From Xenococcaceae cyanobacterium MO_188.B32 (GTDB lineage Bacteria > Cyanobacteriota > Cyanobacteriia > Cyanobacteriales > Xenococcaceae): a stretch of 64,000 bases of DNA. Positions 27,373 to 35,738 of the stretch are shown here, in pieces (the first letter of the stretch is position 1; each line of letters starts with the position of its first letter). The stretch lies in the NCBI GenBank assembly GCA_030065635.1, contig JASJDJ010000006.1, positions 1-64,000 of the forward strand, written 5' to 3'. The notes under the pieces are model-generated. The model was given only the letters and a program-made list of their open reading frames with translations, ran no database searches and was not told the origin of the DNA. A program made the translations under genes and the position numbers.

Positions 27373-28431
27373 ATGATTGCACCAATTCAAAAAGATATGC
27401 TTGCTAATCCTATTTTTAATCCTAGTGGTGATGACAAAATAGAAAATCGTTCCATTTGGTTTGGTAATACCACCAATTTAATGCAGCTTAACGATGTACG
27501 TTATTCCTGGGCAATTGGTTTATATCAACAGATGCGAGAGAATTTTTGGATTCCTCAAAAGCTAGACTTAACTCAAGATGTAACCGACTATTGGAATTTA
27601 ACTACAGAGGAACGTCGGGCATACGATGGAATTTTAAGCTATCTGACTTTTTTAGATTCGGTTCAGACTTGTAATATTCCTCATATAAAAAGTTGTGTAA
27701 CTGCACCAGAAGTTAGCTTGTGTATGACAGAGCAAATTTCTCAAGAAGGGATGCACAACCAAAGTTATCAGTATATTATTGAAACGGTTATTCCCAGCGA
27801 TCGCCGTAGCCGAGTATACGATTTTTGGCGTACCGATAGAGTTTTGGCAGCTCGTTGTGAATTTATTGCTAGGCAATACCAGAATTATATCGACAATCCT
27901 AGCCCCGAAAATTATTTTGTCTCTCTCTTAGCAGATTACTTGTTAGAAGGGATTTATTTTTACAACGGTTTTATTTACTTTTATAATTTGGCTTCGCGGA
28001 TGTTAATGCCAGGAAGTGCGGATATTTTCAAAATGATTAATCGCGATGAGTTAAGTCATGTCAGGCTGTATCAAAAGCTTGTTCCCGAAGCCATGCAATT
28101 ATTTCCTCATTCTGTCGAACAAATTTATGAAATGTTTGATAAGGCAGTCAAATACGAATGTCAGTGGACTAACCATATTGTCGGCGATAGTATTTTAGGT
28201 ATTACCGAAGATAGTACCGACCAGTATACTAAGTACTTAACTAATATGCGCTTGCGTTCGATTGGGTTAAAACCTTTATACTTGGAAGACAAATACAAAA
28301 AAAGTCCATACAAGCATCTAGAGAATTTTTCAGACACTAAAAAAGATGGTCATACGAAAGCTAATTTCTTTGAAGCAGGAGTGACTAGTTATGTTATGTC
28401 TTCTGGAGTTAGTGGTTGGGATGAAATTTAA
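27373..28431 (+). CDS. nrdB: Class I ribonucleotide reductase beta subunit (NrdB)
   Basis: The 352-residue ferritin-like protein generates the radical for reduction of ribonucleotides to deoxyribonucleotides. Metal ligands are all visible: Asp95, Glu125, His128, Glu192, Glu226 and His229. The radical tyrosine is Tyr132 in EGMHNQSY, spaced from His128 as in E. coli R2. This marks it as a tyrosyl-radical type rather than class Ic. The alpha subunit gene nrdA is not adjacent. A relic of a mobile element begins within 15 nt after the stop. Confidence 0.93.
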   Translation: MIAPIQKDMLANPIFNPSGDDKIENRSIWFGNTTNLMQLNDVRYSWAIGLYQQMRENFWIPQKLDLTQDVTDYWNLTTEERRAYDGILSYLTFLDSVQTCNIPHIKSCVTAPEVSLCMTEQISQEGMHNQSYQYIIETVIPSDRRSRVYDFWRTDRVLAARCEFIARQYQNYIDNPSPENYFVSLLADYLLEGIYFYNGFIYFYNLASRMLMPGSADIFKMINRDELSHVRLYQKLVPEAMQLFPHSVEQIYEMFDKAVKYECQWTNHIVGDSILGITEDSTDQYTKYLTNMRLRSIGLKPLYLEDKYKKSPYKHLENFSDTKKDGHTKANFFEAGVTSYVMSSGVSGWDEI

Positions 28432-28444
28432 CTTGTGACATACT

Positions 28445-29012
28445 CCCAACGCTAACTGCAAGCAGTGTAGCGGTGGAAAGGGGCTTTATTATATCCAGGA
28501 TATGGATATCAAGTTAATCAACTTTGTTTAAAAGCCCCTTCCACGGCTTCTTACCTCACGATAAGAAATTCCTGACTCATAGACACTTATCTAGCCCACT
28601 TTGGTACAAACGAATGTATATTCTCCCACTGGTACTGACCCCGATAGCCCGTCTCCGCAGGCGATTTGTTTTCATTCCACGAGATGCCCCACCGCAGAAC
28701 AAGAAATCTGATAATTTCTCTCATCCTGAACTGGAAACCTTTTACGCGACAACAGCATTTTTCTTGTCGCAACCCAGGATTTCGTTTTCAAGGTACAGAT
28801 GCGTGCTTTTCTGAGCTATGGAGTTTCGAGGACTTGACTTGGCAGTCTTTGGCTTCTGCTACTGACCCTTATGTTCTCTCGCATTCAGATGAGTTCTACA
28901 TCAAAAACTAAGTTGATAGTACAACGATTCAAACCATTGCTATATAAAGATTTTTGGTTCTTATTGTCAAGTTCGTTCTCATCCCACCGCCTCCGCAAGC
29001 GGTAGGCGTGGG
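28445..29012. mobile_element. Relic of a small IS200/IS605-like element (no intact transposase)
   Basis: The left part has a hairpin CCAACGCT/AGCGGTGG (28446-28476) overlapping a second inverted repeat, GTGGAAAGGGGCTTT (28473) with AAAGCCCCTTCCAC (28544). The right part has CCCACCGCCT/AGGCGTGGG around CCGCAAGCGG (28983-29012). GC content is higher than in flanking DNA, and short frames on both strands are interrupted and unconvincing. Subterminal hairpins of this type, with a GCGGTGGG motif, are typical of IS200/IS605 and IS605-orfB elements in cyanobacteria. It lies in the 950-bp gap between nrdB and the TPR gene. Family assignment is inference. Confidence 0.5.
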
Positions 29013-29159
29013 ACTTTCCACTCACAAAGTTAAAGTAACGTTAGTTCGGAGTTCGGAGTTATAGTTTTTTCAACGAGATAATGGGGAATTTAGATATCTG
29101 GAAATCAGGAAATTTCTGAGTTTTTGGCTTCGTCGAACTCACGTTAAAGTATATTTTGA

Positions 29160-29199
29160 GGGATCGCTTATAAGTATATTTACGGGCGATCCCTTTTTT
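29160..29199 (+). terminator. Orphan intrinsic terminator
   Basis: GGGATCGC and GCGATCCC form a perfect 8-bp stem and six T residues follow at once. No protein gene ends upstream for 700 nt: nrdB stops at 28431 and the element relic lies between. It may end a short unannotated transcript starting in 28.9-29.1 kb, or be the remaining terminator of a lost gene. Confidence 0.7.
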
Positions 29200-29381
29200 G
29201 ATTGGTTGTAATTTTAAAGATGAGGTAAAAAAGTTCTCTTTTGCTCAAGTTTTAGTAAATAAATAGTATCTATACCGATTTTTTTTTGTATCTTAGTAGA
29301 AATAACTAAGAATAATAACTGATATTACATATTTTCTAAATAAACTTTAACTAACCCGATCTTGTATACCTCGTCTTTATA

Positions 29382-31490
29382 ATGTTTAAGCTATTTCAAA
29401 CGCTACTCAATAGCGAATCTGAACTTAATGAGCGATTAAATTCAGAAACTACTTCTGGTGAATTAGAGCAACAACAATCTTTTGCCTTACAGCTGAGTAA
29501 AGCAGATAACCTCTGGAAACAAGGAAAAATAAGCGAAGCGATTTCCCTGTACTGTCAGATAATTAAACTACAGCCTAATGCGACTGAATTGTACGGACAG
29601 CTAAGTGCGTTTTTAAAACAGCAAGAAGAATTAGCATTGGCATACAAACGACTAGCCGTACAACTTAAACAACAAGGAGAAGTAAAAGACGCTGCTATTT
29701 GTTATCGTCAGGCTATTGTACTCCAGGCTATAAACTATAGTACAGAAGAAAAATATCTCCAGAACCAAAATGGTGAGCTAGTTGACAGGCAAAACCAACA
29801 AACACCAACTCTAGCCGATTCTGCTTTTTCTTTTCTACCTCTATCATCTCCTCAACCAGTCAATAAACGAATTATCCAGATAAGTTTAGACGATAGCTAT
29901 GAAGAAAACTGGCTGAATCTTCAAGCCAACGAGCGAACTAGCGGTCTGCAAACGAGCGGTGTTGCCGAAGAAAAAGCTAAAATCTATCTTCAGCAGGCAT
30001 TAAAATACTGCGAGCTCCAAGAATGGAAACAAGCAGCTATGGCTTGCCAACAAGCAATAAATATTGCCCCCAATATGGCAGAAGCCTATAAACTTTGGGG
30101 AAATGCCTTACAAAGAATGGGTAAAACGCCAGAAGCAATGGATTGTTATACTAAAGCTCTAGAAATTGAGCCAGATTTAGCTGAAGTATATGCTCGTATC
30201 GGCAGCTTATATGCCCGACAAAAACAATGGCAACAAGCGCTCGAGTACTATCAAAAGGCAATTATCATTAGACCCAATTTTTCTCAAGCGTATCGTAGTT
30301 TAGCCAAAATTTGGTATTTAGTTGGGGAATCAGAAAAAGCTAACTTCTGTCGTAAACAAGCTTTAAAGTTAGAATCTTCACGACTAAACTCTACTAGTGG
30401 TGAGGAAGAATTTAGTCCTGCCGAGCAATTGCAAGAAAACCCAATTCCCGAAGGTCAAACAGCCATAACTAAGGTCGATCGTGTCGAAAAATATCAAAAA
30501 ATAGCGCGAAAATTCGAAAAACAACATAAATGGCAAGAAGCAGCTATTTATTATCGTAAAGCCTTAGAGATAAATATTGATGAGTTATCTTCTTCTTTAG
30601 CTTTTCCAGAAACGAAGCAAAAGGAGCGGTTTCATAAACTGGAAAAACTACAGCAATTAATGCAAAAAAACTCGGAAGAGAAAACAGATTTAACTACCAT
30701 TAGCGGTCTAGCACAAAATTTATCGCCAGTTGAGGTAGAAGAAGTATCCCCCGCAAATTTATTATTTACTTCTTCGGTCGATCTAGAGACAAAAATAGCT
30801 CGGACTAAACAAATTACACTGCCAACCAAATCAAAACAAATTCAGTTAAACAGAGCAATTCAACGTTATCTCAAACAAGCAGAACTAAAGCCAGATTCGG
30901 CTCAAATTCAAACCGATCTGGGTAGTTTATATGCTAAAAAGCGACAATGGAATGCTGCGATCGCAGCATATCATAGGGCAATTAAAATAAACGATCGATA
31001 TGCTCAAGCCTATCTAAATCTAGCCAAAGTTCTGGCAAAAGTAGGCAAAAATAGAGAATCTGTCGGTTATATGTATCGAGCTTTAACTTTAGAACCGGAG
31101 CTTTTTTCAGCTAAAGAGTATTTTTATCTGGGCAAAAGTTTTATCGAGCAGGGTAAATTACGAAGAGGTATGAGCTATTGCTTGAAGGCGATTAAACTAG
31201 ACCCTAACTATTTAGAAGCATACCATCACTTGGGAACGGTAATGAGCCAACAAGGACAATCGCAAAAAGCCATCAATTATTTTCGTCAAGCGATCGAGCG
31301 CAATCCTCAAGAACCCCAATCTTACTATCTTTTAGGTCAAGAGTTAGCAGCCCAGAGAAGATGGGATGAAGCCGTGAAAGCCTACAGTCAAGTTCTAGAA
31401 ATACAACCAAGATTTCCCCACGCTTCTGAAAAACTCAATTACGCTCTGGCAGAAAAACTCAAGCAAGATTTTAAAACTAAGCAAAATTAA
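29382..31490 (+). CDS. Large TPR protein leading the exosortase/polysaccharide locus
   Basis: The 702-residue protein carries three blocks of tetratricopeptide repeats, about residues 25-115, 205-330 and 490-690, separated by Gln/Ser/Glu-rich linkers. Repeats are standard (MAEAYKLWGNALQRMGKTPE; YLEAYHHLGTVMSQQGQSQK). No signal peptide or transmembrane helix is visible, so it is cytoplasmic. It ends 17 nt before the aminotransferase gene on the same strand and probably starts the operon. TPR proteins often scaffold surface-polysaccharide or glycosylation machinery. That role is inferred from context. Confidence 0.9.
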   Translation: MFKLFQTLLNSESELNERLNSETTSGELEQQQSFALQLSKADNLWKQGKISEAISLYCQIIKLQPNATELYGQLSAFLKQQEELALAYKRLAVQLKQQGEVKDAAICYRQAIVLQAINYSTEEKYLQNQNGELVDRQNQQTPTLADSAFSFLPLSSPQPVNKRIIQISLDDSYEENWLNLQANERTSGLQTSGVAEEKAKIYLQQALKYCELQEWKQAAMACQQAINIAPNMAEAYKLWGNALQRMGKTPEAMDCYTKALEIEPDLAEVYARIGSLYARQKQWQQALEYYQKAIIIRPNFSQAYRSLAKIWYLVGESEKANFCRKQALKLESSRLNSTSGEEEFSPAEQLQENPIPEGQTAITKVDRVEKYQKIARKFEKQHKWQEAAIYYRKALEINIDELSSSLAFPETKQKERFHKLEKLQQLMQKNSEEKTDLTTISGLAQNLSPVEVEEVSPANLLFTSSVDLETKIARTKQITLPTKSKQIQLNRAIQRYLKQAELKPDSAQIQTDLGSLYAKKRQWNAAIAAYHRAIKINDRYAQAYLNLAKVLAKVGKNRESVGYMYRALTLEPELFSAKEYFYLGKSFIEQGKLRRGMSYCLKAIKLDPNYLEAYHHLGTVMSQQGQSQKAINYFRQAIERNPQEPQSYYLLGQELAAQRRWDEAVKAYSQVLEIQPRFPHASEKLNYALAEKLKQDFKTKQN

Positions 31491-31507
31491 TTTTAATCAA
31501 ACTCACA

Positions 31508-32653
31508 ATGATCCTAACAGATGTAAAAGTTCCCTTTGTCGATTTAAGTTGGCAACATCAACCAATTCAGCAGCTAATTGAACGAGCTATCCAACAAGTA
31601 ATAGAACGAGGGGACTTTATCTTAGGTAAAGCTCTAACAGAATTTGAAACAGCTTTTGCCCGAGCTTGTGGGGTAAAATATGCTGTTGGGGTAAGTTCTG
31701 GCACGGATGCTATTGCTCTTGGTTTACAAGCTTGTGGTATAGGTAAGGGAGATGAAGTTTTAATTCCGGCTAATACTTTTATTGCCACTGTTATTGGCGT
31801 AATTCAGGCAGGAGCAACTCCTATACTAGTTGACTGTCAGCCAGATACAGCTTTAATCGATTTAGAGGCAGCAGCCAATGCTATAACACCCAAAACCAGA
31901 GCCATTTTACCCGTTCATTTATACGGGCAGATGGTTTCACCCCAACAATTGTTAGACTTTGCTAATATCTACAATCTCATTATTTTTGAAGATGCTGCTC
32001 AAGCTCATTTAGCCCAACGAGAGGGATATATTGCTGGTTCTGTCGGATTAGCAGCAGGTTTTAGCTTCTATCCCAGTAAAAATTTGGGTTGTTTTGGTAG
32101 TGGAGGAATAGTTACTACTGATGATGAGGGTGTAGCACAAAAAGTTCGTAGTTTGCGTAACTATGGCGCACCTCTTAAATATTTTCATACTGAGATAGGT
32201 ACTAACAGTCGTTTAGATACTATCCAAGCAGCAATTCTCAAAGTTAAACTACCTTTTTTATCCGAGTGGAATCAAGCTAGAAATCAAGCTGCCGAGCAGT
32301 ATTACCATAATCTCAAACCGCTACAGTCTCAAGGAATTACCTTACTGGAAAATAGAGCGGGTAGTGGTCATGTCTACCATCTCTATGTAATTCGTTTAAG
32401 TCAACCGTTGGCTAGTCAACGGGAGAAAATTCAGCAATATTTACACGCAGAAGGTATTCAAACGGGTATTCATTATCCCGTACCCTGTCATCTACAACCA
32501 GCTTATCGTTATTTGGGTTATCAACCAGGAGATTTTCCTATGGCAGAATCGTTATGCGAGCAAATTTTATCTTTGCCCATGTATCCGGGTTTAGAAAACG
32601 ATCGTATAGAATTAGTTAGCGAAAAATTATTACAATTTATTACAAAATACTAA
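31508..32653 (+). CDS. DegT/DnrJ/EryC1-family sugar aminotransferase
   Basis: The 381-residue PLP enzyme transfers an amino group to a nucleotide-linked keto sugar. Visible motifs are VGVSSGTDAIALGLQACGIG, PANTFIATVIGVIQAGATPI, the Asp of EDAAQAH (161-167) that contacts the pyridine nitrogen, and the PLP lysine Lys191 in YPSKNLGCFGSGG. Length is normal. The product would be an amino sugar for a surface glycan, consistent with the export and chain-length genes downstream. It sits 17 nt after the TPR gene and 24 nt before the exosortase gene. Confidence 0.93.
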   Translation: MILTDVKVPFVDLSWQHQPIQQLIERAIQQVIERGDFILGKALTEFETAFARACGVKYAVGVSSGTDAIALGLQACGIGKGDEVLIPANTFIATVIGVIQAGATPILVDCQPDTALIDLEAAANAITPKTRAILPVHLYGQMVSPQQLLDFANIYNLIIFEDAAQAHLAQREGYIAGSVGLAAGFSFYPSKNLGCFGSGGIVTTDDEGVAQKVRSLRNYGAPLKYFHTEIGTNSRLDTIQAAILKVKLPFLSEWNQARNQAAEQYYHNLKPLQSQGITLLENRAGSGHVYHLYVIRLSQPLASQREKIQQYLHAEGIQTGIHYPVPCHLQPAYRYLGYQPGDFPMAESLCEQILSLPMYPGLENDRIELVSEKLLQFITKY

Positions 32654-32677
32654 GTAACCATTAATAAAAAACTATTT

Positions 32678-33559
32678 ATGCAAATCGAAAATCAACAAAT
32701 TAATGAAATTAATCAAAATGAGCGTAAGATTTTTAACTTTATCATTATTGCTCTTTTGACTCTTCTTTATGCCCCAATAATTATTCACTGGTATGACGGA
32801 TGGTTAAATAAAAGTATTAGTATCGAACACGAGTATTTTAGCCATGGATTAATCGGTTTTCCCTTTGCTGCTTATATTTGTTGGCTTAAACGAAAACAAT
32901 GGCGGAGACTCTCGGAACAAGCTCATCCCCTGGGTATCGTGGGATTAGGTATAGGCTCGGTTTTATATCTAACGGGAGTTCCTGAATTAGTTAATTTATC
33001 TTTTCCCTTGGTTTTAGTCGGAATTTGCCTCATTTCTAAGGGTATGGCTGGATTAAAATTACAAGCATTTCCTTTCTTACTAGTATTACTAGCAACTCCT
33101 AATTCTCTGCCGTATTTAATCACTCCTTTTACCTTACCTTTACAGAAATTTATCGCAGGTTCGGCAGGGTTTATTTTAATGCAATTTGGTCTAGATGTTA
33201 GTGTCGAGCAAATTTATTTGGCTGTAGGGGGAAGATTAGTAGAAGTTGCTCCCTATTGTGCGGGATTGAAAATGCTGTTTACTAGTTTATATGTAGCATT
33301 AATGTTACTTTACTGGACAGATAATTTGCGCGATCGCACTAAAACAACTACCTTACTGGTAGGAGCAGTTACCATTAGTGTAATAGCAAATATATTGCGT
33401 AACACAATCTTGACCTTTTTTCATGGCACGGGACGAGATGGACTTTTTACTTGGTTACACGATGGTTGGGGTGGGGATCTTTATTCAACATTAATGTTAG
33501 GTTCCATTGTTTTATTCCTGAAATTTTTAGAAAATTTCGATTTTACTTCCGAGCATTAA
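32678..33559 (+). CDS. Cyanoexosortase (B-like)
   Basis: The 293-residue integral membrane protein has about eight hydrophobic helices and the exosortase catalytic residues: Cys194 in EVAPYCAGLKM, Arg241 in NILRNTILT and His261 in WLHDGWGG. Exosortases are predicted transpeptidases that cleave PEP-CTERM tails and anchor proteins to exopolysaccharide at the cell surface. The APYCAG context suggests the cyanobacterial B type, which I have not been able to confirm. The gene is followed at once by its EpsI-like partner, and it shares an operon with polysaccharide export genes. No PEP-CTERM substrate was found in this window. Confidence 0.88.
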   Translation: MQIENQQINEINQNERKIFNFIIIALLTLLYAPIIIHWYDGWLNKSISIEHEYFSHGLIGFPFAAYICWLKRKQWRRLSEQAHPLGIVGLGIGSVLYLTGVPELVNLSFPLVLVGICLISKGMAGLKLQAFPFLLVLLATPNSLPYLITPFTLPLQKFIAGSAGFILMQFGLDVSVEQIYLAVGGRLVEVAPYCAGLKMLFTSLYVALMLLYWTDNLRDRTKTTTLLVGAVTISVIANILRNTILTFFHGTGRDGLFTWLHDGWGGDLYSTLMLGSIVLFLKFLENFDFTSEH

Positions 33560-33575
33560 CAAATATTTGCATTCT

Positions 33576-34313
33576 ATGGATCGTCTAAACTCAAACAAAA
33601 ATTTATCAATCTACCTGTCCCGACTGCAAAAGAGATGGTCTATAGTGAGGATTGCTCTTATATTATTGTTATCAACCTTAATAATAATAAAAGCTGCTCC
33701 CGCTTACTGGCAAGGAGGAAACTGGTCTTGGTTAAATACGCCCAAAACAGATAATATTCAGCAAATTAAGGGCATATTATCTACAGGATTAATTCTGGAA
33801 AATTGGCAAATTGTCGAACGACAACAGTTAAAAATTGGCGGTCATAAATGGTTAGGGCAAATAATTAAACAAGAAGATTCAAAACCAATTATGTTGCTCT
33901 TAAAACCACAGACTTATTATCGTGACAAACCAGGAGTAGAATGGATGGATATTAATGGACTCGAGCGATGGAAAACTGATTCTTACAGTCAGATAAATTT
34001 TACAGTCGCTCGAGACCAAAATTCCTTGCCCACTACTGCTCGGTTCTTCCGTGCTTGGAATAAAAGGCAAACCTTTGCTGTAGTTCAATGGTATGCCTTT
34101 CCTAATGGAGGTCACCATGCTCCATCTAGCTGGTTTTGGCAAGATTTGCTGGCTCAGTTGAGGGGAAAGCGAGTTTCTTGGGTGGCAGTATCTCTCCGCA
34201 TTCCTATTGAACCTTTAGGAGAGCTTAAAGATGCTCGACCATTTGCTACATCTTTAGCAGAACGAGTTCAAACTCATCTGCAAAAGATTGCCTCGAATAA
34301 ATCTCCCGAATAG
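33576..34313 (+). CDS. EpsI-like cyanoexosortase-associated protein
   Basis: From ATG 33576 (a TTG lies at 33567) the protein has about 245 residues. A basic N-terminus leads into one membrane helix (IVRIALILLLSTLIIIKA), and the rest is extracytoplasmic. It includes GLERWKTDSYSQINFT and TFAVVQWYAFPNGGHHAPSS, which matches the EpsI/DUF3485-like proteins that accompany exosortases and sometimes are fused to them. It starts 16 nt after the exosortase stop. It is probably a periplasmic accessory subunit; its exact role is unknown for the whole family. Confidence 0.8.
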   Translation: MDRLNSNKNLSIYLSRLQKRWSIVRIALILLLSTLIIIKAAPAYWQGGNWSWLNTPKTDNIQQIKGILSTGLILENWQIVERQQLKIGGHKWLGQIIKQEDSKPIMLLLKPQTYYRDKPGVEWMDINGLERWKTDSYSQINFTVARDQNSLPTTARFFRAWNKRQTFAVVQWYAFPNGGHHAPSSWFWQDLLAQLRGKRVSWVAVSLRIPIEPLGELKDARPFATSLAERVQTHLQKIASNKSPE

Positions 34314-34414
34314 AAGTAAACTTTTTAATATCTGCTTATTTTTCCCTTTAATCTTACTTCTTGCTCCTGACTTCTGGTAGAAGTCTGCTGTGATTTTTTC
34401 TCTTGAGCAATTTT

Positions 34415-35626
34415 ATGTTTAGAGTTCTTCGACCACAACCCCCAATTATTAATATACTTATTCAAAAGCGACCGCTTAGCTGGTTTCCTCTGGCAATTTT
34501 ATTATGGAGCATAGAGATATGTTTTTTGAGTGGGATGGGCTGGAGCCAAGAATCAATTTCTTTGCCTAAAAAAGAAACTCTGACACCTACTAGAACGAGA
34601 ACGACAGAATTATCTACACCAACTTTTAGTCCCGACAACCCACCGCCCCCCAATTACTCACCGCCTAAGTTTGACAAGAACAATGCTCAACAGTTTAATA
34701 CTTATCGTCTAGATGTAGGTGATGGTATAAGTATTAATGTACCTTTATTTCCCGAGTTTGATACAGTAGCAACAATTAACGAAGAAGGGAAGATTCTCAT
34801 GCCTATTGTGGGCAGGATATCTTTAGCCGGACTGAGTTTAGCCGAAGCAGAACAAAAAATAATTTATGAACTCAGTAATCGTTATCTACAAACAGAACCA
34901 GAAGTTTATGTTTCTCTAGCTGCCCCCCGTCCAGCCCAAGTTAGTATTTTAGGAGAAGTAGTTCGCCCTGGTTTTTATTCTTTTGTGGCAGGCTCCCCTC
35001 TAAATGTGGCACTCTCAGCCACGGGAGGAAGTACCAAAGATGCAGATTTACGCTCCGTGATAATTCGCCGTTCTTTAGTCGATGGCAGTGTAATCGAGCG
35101 CAGAATAGATTTGTACACGCCATTACTCAATAGCCAAACACTTCCCGATGTGAGGCTACAAGGAGGAGATACCATTATTGTTAATAAATTAGAAGTAGGT
35201 TCAGACCGAGATTATGACCGTTCTCTAATTACCAAAACTACTTTACCCCAACAAACAATTACTGTTCGCATCGTAGCTCCCCTTGACCGTGGTGGTAGAG
35301 CATTACGGAATATATCCTTACCTAACGGTAGTACTTTTCTCGACGCGATCGCTGTCCTACCTGGAGGAGATGGCATTTTAATTAAAGTTGAGGAAGTAGC
35401 ATTAATGCGATTCGATCGGGAACAAGGCAAAGTATTGACCCAAACTCTCAATACTAAGAAAGCGCTAAATGGAGATTTAGCTCAAAATGTTAACCTTCAA
35501 GATGAAGATGTGATTATTGTTAGCCGTACCTTTATTGGTAGAGTATTTAATGCCTTTACCGTTCTTACTCGACCCATTCGTGATTTTTTCAGTTTCCGAA
35601 GATTCATCGACGATATTTTCGAGTAA
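34415..35626 (+). CDS. Polysaccharide export protein (Wza-like, SLBB domains)
   Basis: From ATG 34415 the protein has about 403 residues. A hydrophobic signal segment (WFPLAILLWSIEICFLSGMG) ends before a Pro/Thr-rich linker. The Poly_export domain is clear: YRLDVGDGISINVPLFPEFD, then GKILMPIVGRISLAGLSLAE. Two SLBB domains follow (VSILGEVVRPGFYSFVAGSP, and IRIVAPLDRG-type near residue 300). Such proteins form the outer-membrane export channel for capsule or exopolysaccharide. It pairs with the Wzc-like gene 112 nt downstream. Confidence 0.92.
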   Translation: MFRVLRPQPPIINILIQKRPLSWFPLAILLWSIEICFLSGMGWSQESISLPKKETLTPTRTRTTELSTPTFSPDNPPPPNYSPPKFDKNNAQQFNTYRLDVGDGISINVPLFPEFDTVATINEEGKILMPIVGRISLAGLSLAEAEQKIIYELSNRYLQTEPEVYVSLAAPRPAQVSILGEVVRPGFYSFVAGSPLNVALSATGGSTKDADLRSVIIRRSLVDGSVIERRIDLYTPLLNSQTLPDVRLQGGDTIIVNKLEVGSDRDYDRSLITKTTLPQQTITVRIVAPLDRGGRALRNISLPNGSTFLDAIAVLPGGDGILIKVEEVALMRFDREQGKVLTQTLNTKKALNGDLAQNVNLQDEDVIIVSRTFIGRVFNAFTVLTRPIRDFFSFRRFIDDIFE

Positions 35627-35738
35627 TTTTTATTTGAGTTACACTCAAAAGAAATTTTCTCTTAATAATAATTCCCCAGAATTGTTTATTCTTTAAGTTA
35701 AGACTGTTACTGCCATCTGTGCGTTTGGCTTGATAACC

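Noticed and set aside
28524..28911. Open frames on both strands inside the mobile relic
   Set aside because: Composition is random-like (many Arg, Phe, Ser), no motif is recognisable, and frames overlap hairpin sequence.
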